Below, in pieces: positions 1-6,351 of a DNA stretch of 7,849 bases. Within the stretch, counting starts at the first letter, position 1. The number at the start of each line of letters is the position of its first letter. Source of the stretch: Desulfotignum sp. (GTDB lineage: Bacteria; Desulfobacterota; Desulfobacteria; Desulfobacterales; Desulfobacteraceae); NCBI GenBank assembly GCA_011390695.1, contig JAABRW010000464.1, positions 1 to 7,849 on the forward strand. The letters are read 5' to 3'. The translations under genes and the position numbers were made by a program. The notes under the pieces were generated by a model. The model was not told the origin of the DNA. It saw only the letters and a program-made list of their open reading frames with translations, and searched no databases.

Positions 1-104
1 AATCCGTCCACCCCTTCATCTCTACAATTCGGACCACACCCCCACAGAGGACCATCTCAGACTGTTACATTTGTAGTTTTGCATCCAGACCACTGCTTTA
101 ATCC
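1..104. other. Intergenic stretch with no recognised feature
   Basis: This leading stretch shows no open reading frame of note, no tRNA fold, no clear hairpin followed by a T run and no repeat. It is presumably upstream non-coding sequence, or the end of something that begins outside the window. Confidence 0.4.
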
Positions 105-133
105 TTGACACAGGAACAAAAAAATACTAATTT
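105..133 (+). promoter_or_regulatory. Probable sigma-70 promoter for tRNA-Ser and the dnaX operon
   Basis: A perfect -35 hexamer TTGACA lies at 105-110. The -10 is less clear: TACTAAT at 125-131 or TAATTT at 128-133, with spacers of 14-17 nt depending on which hexamer is chosen. Transcription would start a few bases before the tRNA 5' end at 153. It is the only promoter-like element upstream of the tRNA and of the closely packed plus-strand genes, so it may serve the whole operon. The -35 is convincing; the -10 is weak. Confidence 0.45.
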
Positions 134-152
134 ACCCGGATTAATTGACAAA

Positions 153-243
<91 letters not shown>

Positions 244-259
244 CACCATGCCGGACACC

Positions 260-1927
260 ATGTCTTATCAAGTTTTAGCACGCAAATACAGGCCCCAGAG
301 TTTTGACGATGTGGTGGGCCAGGCTCATGTGACCACCACCCTTGTCAACGCCATTAAGCAGGACCGGATGGCCCATGCCATTTTGTTCACCGGTCCCCGG
401 GGTACGGGCAAAACAACCATTGCCAGAATTCTGGCAAAGGCCATGAACTGTAAAGGCGGTCCTACCCCCGCCCCCTGCAACCAGTGTAAAATCTGCACGG
501 AAATCATCACTGGTCATTGTGCTGATGTGTTTGAAATTGACGGGGCCTCCAACAACAGTGTGGACCAGATCCGGGATTTGCGGGAAAACGTCATCTATAT
601 GCCGGCTTCCGCTTCTTTCAAAATTTATATCATTGATGAAGTGCATATGCTGTCCACAGCAGCCTTCAATGCCCTGTTGAAAACCCTGGAAGAACCCCCT
701 GACCATGTTTTGTTCATCTTTGCCACCACAGAAGTGCATAAGATACCAGCCACCATTTTGTCCCGGTGCCAGCGCCATGATCTGGGCCGGATTCCGCTGG
801 AATCCATATCCGGTCTGTTAAAAAACATCTGTGATAAAGAAGGCTTCATGGTCCAGGACCAGGGCCTGGATCTGATCGCCCGGGAAGCGGACGGGTCGGT
901 ACGTGATTCTTTGAGTCTTCTGGACCGGATTTTGTCTTTTGCACCGGATACCGACATCACCTATGCCATGGTAGCGGAAGCACTGGGTATCATAGACCGT
1001 AAACTGATGTCTGATATCATTACTGCCCTGGTTGAAAAAAATGGTTCCGCCCTCATCGCCCTGGTTGAAACCATCAATGACACCGGTATGGATTTGAAAA
1101 AATTTTATGGTGATCTCATTGTGCATTTCAGGAATTTGAACGTAATCAAACTCTGTGGTCCTGAGCATCCCGCCGTGAACATGACGTTCGCACAAAAACA
1201 GCAGATCCATCATATGGTATCTCCCCTGCCGGAGGGGTATCTGGAAATACTGCTCCAGGTACTTTTACACGAAGAATCCATGGTGAAATTTTCATCCCAC
1301 ACAAAAATCGCCATTGAAACAGTTCTGCTCAAACTGCTCCAGGTCCGGCCGGGTATGGTTCTGGATCAGATTATACAAAAACTGGATGCCCTTGCCCGGC
1401 AGATCGGCAAAAAATCAGCAGGCCCGGCATATGAAAAAACTGCTGAAACCGCTTCTTCCGGTGTGCATGAACCCCTTGCTGTCCGGCAGAATGCCTGTGC
1501 ACCAGGCACTTCCCATCCGGTATCCGTGCCGGAAAACCGTATTTATACTGAACCTGAAGCACAGACCCGGGAACCTGAAAAAACCTGGCAGGGGTTTTTA
1601 ACCCGGATTGAAAGCACGCTGCCGTATTTGTCTGCGCTGTTGTCCAAAGGGGAGGTCAAGGAACCAGCATCTGGTATCCTGGAAGTTTTTTTGCATAATT
1701 GCTCAGCTTTTGATAAGAACCGGCTGGAAACCAAACAACAAGAGCTGAAAAAAAACTGCCAGGCATTTTTGGGGAAACAATTGCACATCCAGGTGGTATC
1801 CCAAAACAGTCCTTTGCCCCAGGCTGCACCGGAAAAGGCGGATTTCAAGGCCAGGCAGGCAGCATTACATCATCCCCTGGTAAAAGAAGCACAGGAAATT
1901 TTCAACGGTGAAATTATCAATTATTAA
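260..1927 (+). CDS. dnaX: DNA polymerase III subunit gamma/tau
   Basis: Clamp-loader ATPase subunit of the replicative polymerase, 555 aa. It drives loading of the sliding clamp and, as tau, ties the polymerase to the helicase. Residues 1-11 ([11 protein letters not shown]) match the usual DnaX N-terminus, which is why the start at 260 is preferred over the in-frame ATG at 248; neither has a good ribosome binding site. Visible motifs are Walker A GPRGTGKT (45-52), a zinc module with C64, C73, C76 and C79, Walker B IIDEVH (124-129), sensor 1 ATTE (155-158) and the SRC arginine-finger motif (168-170). Domain III runs to about residue 370. A proline- and glutamate-rich linker follows, then a divergent tau-type C-terminal region to the end. 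An A6 tract at 1409-1414 (codons 384-385) lies in the linker: a -1 shift there would stop at 1432-1434 and give a gamma-like product of 391 aa. First protein gene of the operon with ybaB and recR. Confidence 0.96.
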   Translation: MSYQVLARKYRPQSFDDVVGQAHVTTTLVNAIKQDRMAHAILFTGPRGTGKTTIARILAKAMNCKGGPTPAPCNQCKICTEIITGHCADVFEIDGASNNSVDQIRDLRENVIYMPASASFKIYIIDEVHMLSTAAFNALLKTLEEPPDHVLFIFATTEVHKIPATILSRCQRHDLGRIPLESISGLLKNICDKEGFMVQDQGLDLIAREADGSVRDSLSLLDRILSFAPDTDITYAMVAEALGIIDRKLMSDIITALVEKNGSALIALVETINDTGMDLKKFYGDLIVHFRNLNVIKLCGPEHPAVNMTFAQKQQIHHMVSPLPEGYLEILLQVLLHEESMVKFSSHTKIAIETVLLKLLQVRPGMVLDQIIQKLDALARQIGKKSAGPAYEKTAETASSGVHEPLAVRQNACAPGTSHPVSVPENRIYTEPEAQTREPEKTWQGFLTRIESTLPYLSALLSKGEVKEPASGILEVFLHNCSAFDKNRLETKQQELKKNCQAFLGKQLHIQVVSQNSPLPQAAPEKADFKARQAALHHPLVKEAQEIFNGEIINY

Positions 1928-1944
1928 ATATCAGGAGTAACCCA

Positions 1945-2253
1945 ATGAAAAATATGAACAATATGATGAAGCAGGCCCAGCAGCTGCAGAAAAAAATGCT
2001 CAAGGCCCAGGAAGAACTGGCATCCAAAACGGTTGAGGCTTCTGCCGGAGGCGGCATGGTCAAAGTGGTGGCCAACGGCAGCCAGAAAATTGAATCCATT
2101 GTTCTGGAAAAAGAAGTGGTGGACCCCGAAGATGTTGAAATGCTTCAGGATCTGATTCTGGCAGCGGTCAATGATGCCTTGAACAAATCCCAGGAAATGG
2201 TGTCCTCTGAGATGGGCAAACTTACCGGTGGGTTGAATATTCCCGGCCTATAG
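1945..2253 (+). CDS. ybaB: YbaB/EbfC family nucleoid-associated protein
   Basis: Small DNA-binding protein of 102 aa, the usual family length. Family members form dimers with a pincer shape that bind DNA non-specifically and help organise the nucleoid. The N-terminal helix (about residues 1-30) is rich in Met, Gln and Lys ([19 protein letters not shown]). A glycine-rich turn [10 protein letters not shown] then leads into the small beta sheet. The C-terminal helix carries the family pattern [14 protein letters not shown] strong ribosome binding site AGGAG at 1933-1937 sits 7 nt before the ATG at 1945, which supports this start over the in-frame Met codons at 1954 and 1963. It lies 17 nt after dnaX and 4 nt before recR, the dnaX-ybaB-recR order known from many bacteria. 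The functional link to RecR or the clamp loader remains loosely defined in the family. Confidence 0.95.
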   Translation: MKNMNNMMKQAQQLQKKMLKAQEELASKTVEASAGGGMVKVVANGSQKIESIVLEKEVVDPEDVEMLQDLILAAVNDALNKSQEMVSSEMGKLTGGLNIPGL

Positions 2254-2257
2254 ACCT

Positions 2258-2857
2258 GTGAGCCATTATCCCGATGCCATCCTGAAGCTGATCACCAGCT
2301 TTTCCACCCTGCCGGGAATCGGCAGAAAAACCGCGGAAAGGCTGGCCCTTCATCTGCTCCATGCACCGGATCATGAAGCAGCAACGCTGGCAGCCGACAT
2401 CATTGAGCTGAAAAAATCCGTACGCATATGTGCCACCTGTTTTGCCCTCAGTGATCAGGAAAAATGCCTTATCTGCATTGATCCTTCCAGGGATCACGGG
2501 GTCATATGCGTGGTGGAAAATCCCGCAGACATGGCAGCCATTGAAAAATCAAAAGCATTTTCAGGATGTTATCATGTGCTGGGCGGGGCCTTGTCCCCCA
2601 TTGACGGCATCGGCCCTGATGATATCCGGCTGGCAGAACTCTTTGGCCGGGCCGATCCCGGCCTTGTCCGGGAAATCATCATTGCCACCCGCACCAATGT
2701 GGAAGGAGAGGCAACCGCCGCATATATTATGGACCGGCTCAAATCCAGGCATATCACCATCACAAGGATTGCTTCCGGGGTTCCCATGGGCGGTGATCTC
2801 CAGTATGTGGATCCCCTGACCATGCAAAAAGCAATGGAAAAAAGATATGGATACTGA
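2258..2857 (+). CDS. recR: Recombination mediator protein RecR
   Basis: RecR acts with RecO, and in some pathways RecF, to load RecA on SSB-coated single-stranded DNA at gaps; the protein forms a DNA-encircling ring. The product is 199 aa, the normal length. Domains in order are a helix-hairpin-helix LPGIGRKTAERLA (18-30), a four-cysteine zinc finger (C58, C61, C70, C73) and a Toprim domain starting near residue 80 with its conserved acidic residue E87 (VVENPAD). The C-terminal conserved segment is GVPMGGDLQYVDPLT. The start is GTG at 2258, four nucleotides after the ybaB stop, with no strong ribosome binding site of its own; translation is probably coupled to ybaB. The last 11 nt overlap the next gene in another frame. 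Confidence 0.97.
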   Translation: MSHYPDAILKLITSFSTLPGIGRKTAERLALHLLHAPDHEAATLAADIIELKKSVRICATCFALSDQEKCLICIDPSRDHGVICVVENPADMAAIEKSKAFSGCYHVLGGALSPIDGIGPDDIRLAELFGRADPGLVREIIIATRTNVEGEATAAYIMDRLKSRHITITRIASGVPMGGDLQYVDPLTMQKAMEKRYGY

Positions 2858-3278
2858 ACACAAAACCACGGATGATATTTTTACATGCCAATTGTGCGGC
2901 CAGTGCTGCAAAGGCTTTGGCGGTACCTATGTCACCGGCCGGGACATTGCAGAGATCTGTGCATATATAGCGGCTGATCCGGACACATTTGTGAGATCCT
3001 ATTGTGACATGGCCGGTTCCAGGCCTGTATTAACCCAGGGCGTGGACGGGCATTGTGTTTTTTTTGATGCCCAAAAACAATGCACCATTCACCCGGTCAA
3101 ACCCTGCATGTGCCGGACATGGCCATTTATTGAAACCCTGGTGGCCAACCCTGAGAACTGGGATGCCATGGCATCGGCCTGCCCCGGCATGAAGCCTTTG
3201 GTTTCCCCTGCTGATATCATGCGCATTGTGTCAGAAGAAATTGAAAAACGCAGAGTATCCTGTTCCGCCAAACTTTGA
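2847..3278 (+). CDS. YkgJ-type CxxCxxCC cysteine-cluster protein
   Basis: A 143-aa cytoplasmic protein of the family described as putative zinc- or iron-chelating (CxxCxxCC type). The biochemical role of the family is poorly known. The diagnostic cluster CQLCGQCC spans residues 14-21. Further cysteines spaced as in the family are C70, C79 (with H82), C87, C89 and C112, including the segment CTIHPVKPCMCRTWPF. No signal peptide or membrane segment is seen. The ATG at 2847 lies inside recR and overlaps it by 11 nt, so the gene is almost certainly translated in coupling with recR and closes the operon. Only a weak purine stretch (GGAAAAAAG) precedes the start. The stop is 16 nt from the convergent motB stop. 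Family assignment is firm; function is unknown, and the link to RecR is inferred only from the overlap. Confidence 0.88.
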   Translation: MDTEHKTTDDIFTCQLCGQCCKGFGGTYVTGRDIAEICAYIAADPDTFVRSYCDMAGSRPVLTQGVDGHCVFFDAQKQCTIHPVKPCMCRTWPFIETLVANPENWDAMASACPGMKPLVSPADIMRIVSEEIEKRRVSCSAKL

Positions 3279-3294
3279 CCTTTGCCTTTTCGCA

Positions 3295-4110
3295 TCATTG
3301 TGAATTCATGCCGGCAAACTGGCGGGCAATGCTGTCCCGCTCATACACGATTTCCACCCGCCGGTTCAAGGCCCTTCCCCGGGGGGTGTCATTGGTGGCC
3401 ACCGGGTGATAGTGGGCATATCCTTCCGCAGACATATACTGGGGGGGAACACCGTTTGTCACCAAGAGCCGGACCACCATGGCTGCCCGGGCAGCAGACA
3501 ATTCCCAGTTGGATGGGTAGAGGGCGGAAGTGATGGGCGTACTGTCGGTATGCCCTTTTATCTTCACCTGGTAGGCCAGTTTTGAAAGTACGGAAGCGAC
3601 TTTCTGCAGAATATCCAGCCCTTTTTCAGACAGCCGGGTACCTCCCTTGTTGAATAAGAGCAAATCCGACATGGTGATCACCACCCCGGCCTCGGTTTTG
3701 ACCACACTGACCTCTCCCCCGAGTTTATTGAACAATACCAGTTCCCGGACTTCAGAAACAATGTCATCCAGCTCTTTTTCTATCATCCCCCCGAGTTCAT
3801 CTATCTGCTGGTTTTCACTGGGTTCTTCAGAAGGCACTGCATGCATGGTCAGCCCTTCTCTGGTACCGGCCTCCGGAATTGTCTGGGCGCCCAGGGCACT
3901 GCGCAAAGATTGTACCAGTTCCTTATAGGTTTCCTGCTGGGTGGTGCTCATGGCAAACAGCAGAACAAAAAAGCACATCAGCAGGGTAATCAGGTCGGCA
4001 AATGTGGCCAGCCAGGTGGCCTGTTTCCTTGGCTTGGCATCGCCATCCGCCAGTAACGGCTGGACAGCCGCTTGGTTTCCTTCTGCTTTCGCGTCAGTAT
4101 CTTCAGCCAT
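3295..4110 (-). CDS. motB: Flagellar motor stator protein MotB (PomB-like)
   Basis: Peptidoglycan-anchored stator subunit of 271 aa; with MotA it forms the ion channel that turns the flagellar rotor. After a charged cytoplasmic N-terminus (1-32) comes one membrane segment, about 34-54. It carries the conserved ion-binding aspartate D39 in WLATFADLITLLMCFFVLL. A linker and plug region follow (about 56-125). The C-terminal OmpA-like peptidoglycan-binding domain (about 145-255) contains GHTD (186-189), NWELSAARA (201-209) and NRRVEI (249-254). The Cys seven residues after the aspartate (C46) and the MCFFVLL stretch resemble sodium-type PomB rather than enterobacterial MotB. The gene follows motA by 24 nt; AAGAG (complement of 4119-4123) lies 8 nt before the ATG. 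It ends 16 nt from the convergent YkgJ-type gene with no terminator hairpin visible. Confidence 0.95.
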   Translation of the reverse strand: MAEDTDAKAEGNQAAVQPLLADGDAKPRKQATWLATFADLITLLMCFFVLLFAMSTTQQETYKELVQSLRSALGAQTIPEAGTREGLTMHAVPSEEPSENQQIDELGGMIEKELDDIVSEVRELVLFNKLGGEVSVVKTEAGVVITMSDLLLFNKGGTRLSEKGLDILQKVASVLSKLAYQVKIKGHTDSTPITSALYPSNWELSAARAAMVVRLLVTNGVPPQYMSAEGYAHYHPVATNDTPRGRALNRRVEIVYERDSIARQFAGMNSQ

Positions 4111-4134
4111 GTGCTTTGCTCTTTTTTATAAAAT

Positions 4135-4899
4135 TTAGGTATTTTTTTCTTCTTTTTTGGTGCCGGAAAGATAAATGTTGAGCTTGTCTTCCATGAGCTT
4201 GGGGTGTTCCCCTTCCCGTATGGAAAGGATCCCTTCAAAAATAATGTTCATGTTGGTGATTTCTTCTTCGTTTCTGCCCCGAAGCTTATCGCTCATGGGA
4301 ATAAAAAACAGGTTGGCCAGCACAGCGCCGTAAAAAGTGGTGATCATGGCCACTGCCATTTTGGGTCCGATGGAAGAGGGATCATCCAGATTGGCCAGCA
4401 TCTGGATCAGTCCGATCAGGGTTCCCACCATACCGAATGCAGGTGCATAGGCCCCCATGGCCCCGAATATCTCAGCACCGGTATCCAGTCCTTTTTTGGT
4501 CAATTGCATCTGCTTTTGCATGATGGCGGCTATATCCATGGTTTTCACCCCATCCACCGTCATTTGCAGGGCCTGGGCCAGATAGGGATTCGCAGTGGTC
4601 TCAATATCACTCTCAATGGACAGGAGCCCCCCTTTTCTGGCTTTATTGGAAATTTCCACCAGGTTTTCAATAATATCCCCGGGTTTTTCAATTTTAAAGA
4701 TGAACACTTTCACAGCGGTTTTAAATACACCCAGAAACTGGGCCAGGGGATAACCGACCAGGGTGGCGGCAAATGTTCCCCCCACCACCACAAGCACCGA
4801 AGGAATATTCACAAACATCATGATGCTGCCGCCCAGCAAAATGGTACCCAGAATAAATCCTATTCCTGAAACAACACCGATAAACGAAGCAATGTCCAT
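4135..4899 (-). CDS. motA: Flagellar motor stator protein MotA (PomA-like)
   Basis: Inner-membrane stator subunit of 254 aa, close to the length of PomA. Four membrane segments can be seen at about 3-22, 33-52, 147-170 and 182-204, with a large cytoplasmic loop between the second and third. The loop has R88 and E96, at the positions of the charged residues that contact FliG in the rotor. Conserved Pro residues are P153 (AYAPAFGMVGTLIGL) and P201 (FIPMSDKL). Thr residues T160 and T187-T188 (ITTFYGAVLANLF) occur where PomA has the Thr residues tied to sodium use. The ATG lies 3 nt after the stop of the upstream HD-domain gene. Its AAGG ribosome binding site (complement of 4908-4911) is inside that gene, so the two are translationally coupled. 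The charged C-terminus ends in a lysine/glutamate-rich tail before motB. Confidence 0.96.
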   Translation of the reverse strand: MDIASFIGVVSGIGFILGTILLGGSIMMFVNIPSVLVVVGGTFAATLVGYPLAQFLGVFKTAVKVFIFKIEKPGDIIENLVEISNKARKGGLLSIESDIETTANPYLAQALQMTVDGVKTMDIAAIMQKQMQLTKKGLDTGAEIFGAMGAYAPAFGMVGTLIGLIQMLANLDDPSSIGPKMAVAMITTFYGAVLANLFFIPMSDKLRGRNEEEITNMNIIFEGILSIREGEHPKLMEDKLNIYLSGTKKEEKNT

Positions 4900-4902
4900 T
4901 TT

Positions 4903-6246
4903 TTAAACCTTTATGTAGAGTATGTCATCCACAGGAAATTCCCTGTTGTATTGAATAATCTTGTCAATTGCTGTTCTGGTCAGCACGGTATCAGCACTGA
5001 ACAGCTTGGTGCCGGCAGCAGTGAACAGGGCGCATCCCAGGCGCATACCCGGCTCGAGCTGTCCTATCCCCACCTCACGGATCTGGAAGGCATCGGATCC
5101 CATGTGCATCAGGGCGTATTTTTCCAGCCAGTTGACAACCAGGGGGTCCAGACGGGAACCAGCCAGATTTTCCAGGGCAGCCACAAGGTCTTCCAGACAC
5201 AAGATATCTTCCCTGTGCTTTACGGTATCAAACATATCTGCTCCGGCCAGAATCCGGGATGCCAGAGGGATATACTCTTTTTTCAACCCATTGGGGTAAC
5301 CGGTACCATCTGCATTTTCATGCATATGCCGGATAATGTGTGCGGTTTTTTCAAATACCTGGCAATGGCTTAGCAGGTCCGCCCCTTTCACTGGATACTG
5401 CAGCTGAATGTTTTTCTCAAAAGCGGTCAACTGGTCAAATGGTTTTGTCTGCGCTGTCCGGGGCATGAAAACAAGCCCGATTTCATGCAACATACCAGCT
5501 TTATGAATATTCTCCAACTTTTTTTCATCAAAGCCCAGACCTTTGCCGATAAAGCAGGCAATCCGGGCCACCCGTTCTCCATGTCCCCGGCTGGTTTCCA
5601 CCCGGGTTTGAATCAGTTGAGACAGCAGTTTTTCACAGCCGTCCATATTCTGCTCAAGGGCCTGTTTTACCTTCTGAACCTGGTTTTTAAGATGGCTGCG
5701 CTCTTTGTTCATGTGGTGAATCTGCTTCAGGGCATTATTAAGACTGGTCTTTTCCTGGATGAGTTCATTTTTCACAACAGACAAGTTGTGTTTGAATCTG
5801 TTCAGATACGTATGGGCCTGCTTCATGGTCTGTTCGGCGGTAAAATTTTTTTGTTCCAGGATCTTATGCCGTAAATACGGGTATGCCAGATAACGCAGTG
5901 CCTGTTCTTGAACCGGTCGGGGTATCACTTCATCAAACCCGCATTCCCGGAAACGGCATTTTTCTTCCAAGGAGATATCAGTGTCCACAACCAGAAAGCA
6001 TCCAGGCCGGAAAAGAAAAGGCACCTCAGCCAGCCAGGCAGCCCAGGTCTGTACCGCAGCCATGGTGGCACAGGGCCCGGGATCCACCAATACAATATCC
6101 GGATGAAATCTGCCGGCAATCTTTTCGCACCGTGCTTTGGTTTCACCGGATTGGACAATGAATCCGTCAGCTGTTTCCAATGGATCGGTATGGGCTGTTC
6201 CAGCGGCAGGTTTTGCAAAAAGAACAGATATGGTTTCTAAAGCCAT
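4903..6246 (-). CDS. Degenerate REC / coiled coil / HD-GYP-like protein
   Basis: A 447-aa cytoplasmic protein with four visible parts. Residues 1-125 resemble a response-regulator receiver: D55 sits at the usual phosphoacceptor place (PDIVLVD), but the paired acidic residues after strand 1 are missing (VLFAKP) and the conserved Lys is Arg (PRPV, 109-112). Residues 135-215 are a charged helix, probably a coiled coil. Residues 220-345 are an HD-GYP-type domain with H222, GMLHEIG (251-257), DGTGYPNGL (313-321) and ADMFD (336-340). The C-terminal part (388-447) has IGQLEPGMRLG and TVLTRTAIDK, a segment common in such proteins. By-eye alignment gives HD changed to HE (E255), HP to YP (Y284), HH to MH (M308) and the Lys of HDIGK to Leu (L258), so phosphodiesterase activity is doubtful. 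The start ATG has AGGG (complement of 6252-6255) 5 nt upstream. First gene of a unit with motA and motB, suggesting a motility role. Domain calls are good; function is inferred. Confidence 0.85.
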   Translation of the reverse strand: MALETISVLFAKPAAGTAHTDPLETADGFIVQSGETKARCEKIAGRFHPDIVLVDPGPCATMAAVQTWAAWLAEVPFLFRPGCFLVVDTDISLEEKCRFRECGFDEVIPRPVQEQALRYLAYPYLRHKILEQKNFTAEQTMKQAHTYLNRFKHNLSVVKNELIQEKTSLNNALKQIHHMNKERSHLKNQVQKVKQALEQNMDGCEKLLSQLIQTRVETSRGHGERVARIACFIGKGLGFDEKKLENIHKAGMLHEIGLVFMPRTAQTKPFDQLTAFEKNIQLQYPVKGADLLSHCQVFEKTAHIIRHMHENADGTGYPNGLKKEYIPLASRILAGADMFDTVKHREDILCLEDLVAALENLAGSRLDPLVVNWLEKYALMHMGSDAFQIREVGIGQLEPGMRLGCALFTAAGTKLFSADTVLTRTAIDKIIQYNREFPVDDILYIKV

Positions 6247-6273
6247 AACAACCCTAAATTATTGGTTTTTTAT

Positions 6274-6322
6274 ATGAAAGCCATCAGTCCTCAGCTAAAA
6301 GCTAACAGCTAACAGCTTTCAT
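6274..6322. repeat. Inverted repeat ATGAAAGC / GCTTTCAT, 8-bp stem
   Basis: ATGAAAGC at 6274-6281 is the exact reverse complement of GCTTTCAT at 6315-6322, with a 33-nt loop containing the heptamer repeat. A competing stem AAAGCT (6298-6303) with AGCTTT (6314-6319) and a 10-nt loop uses the same right arm. A run of six T follows on the plus strand (6322-6327), but no plus-strand gene ends here. The structure is too AT-rich and too long-looped to call a terminator. Confidence 0.55.
6293..6317. repeat. Tandem heptamer AGCTAA(A/C), 3.5 copies
   Basis: Three head-to-tail heptamers, AGCTAAA (6293-6299), AGCTAAC (6300-6306) and AGCTAAC (6307-6313), are followed by a partial copy AGCT (6314-6317). 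Each unit holds the palindrome AGCT, so many short stems are possible. The tract lies between two genes and is not translated. It resembles the simple heptamer clusters scattered between genes in some bacterial genomes; whether it is dispersed in this genome cannot be seen from one window. Confidence 0.75.
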
Positions 6323-6330
6323 TTTTTGTT

Positions 6331-6346
6331 GTGCCCCTCAGGGCAT
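6331..6346 (-). terminator. Small GC hairpin after the YfbR-like gene, possible weak terminator
   Basis: On the minus strand TGCCC-TGAG-GGGCA forms a 5-bp stem with a 4-nt loop (6332-6345), extendable by one G-U pair. It begins a few bases after the TAA of the YfbR-like gene. It is followed by CAACAAAAAA rather than a U run, so it is not a canonical intrinsic terminator. It may only stabilise the mRNA 3' end or slow polymerase. Confidence 0.3.
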
Positions 6347-6351
6347 GGCCG

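Larger units (their letters stand above)
6247..6351. other. Spacer between two HD-domain genes, hairpin- and repeat-rich
   Basis: This 105-nt spacer holds, from left to right, the ribosome binding site of the HD-GYP-like gene, a TATAAA that could act as a minus-strand -10 (complement of 6269-6274) without a convincing -35, an 8-bp inverted repeat around a heptamer repeat, a T run, and a small GC-rich hairpin just after the stop of the YfbR-like gene. I see no coding potential beyond a trivial six-codon frame. It is the only non-coding stretch in the window with obvious internal structure. Confidence 0.6.

Noticed and set aside
145..150. Second perfect TTGACA, 40 bp after the first
   Set aside because: Its -10 would fall inside the tRNA and no suitable hexamer is there; treated as chance.
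275..778. Minus-strand 167-codon open frame opposite dnaX
   Set aside because: It lies wholly against the conserved ATPase domain of dnaX and has no recognisable domain; a shadow frame.
1314..1601. Open frame in the +1 frame within dnaX
   Set aside because: Composition is typical of an out-of-frame read and no family is recognised; it would matter only if one A were lost at 1409-1414.
1748..1756. A AAA AAC slippery heptamer within an A8 run late in dnaX
   Set aside because: A -1 shift here stays open almost to the end of the gene, so it would not make a short gamma form; likely just Lys-Lys-Asn codons.
3990..4238. Minus-strand frame bridging the motA end and motB start
   Set aside because: It is an out-of-frame read through the A-rich junction; both real genes are intact with normal ends, so there is no fusion or frameshift.
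4204..4869. Plus-strand 221-codon open frame opposite motA
   Set aside because: It is antisense to a clear motA gene, matches no family I know, is rich in His and Gly as expected from a shadow frame, and has no convincing start site.
6315..6327. Plus-strand intrinsic terminator (stem plus T6)
   Set aside because: No plus-strand gene ends here, the stem is AT-rich and the loop is long.
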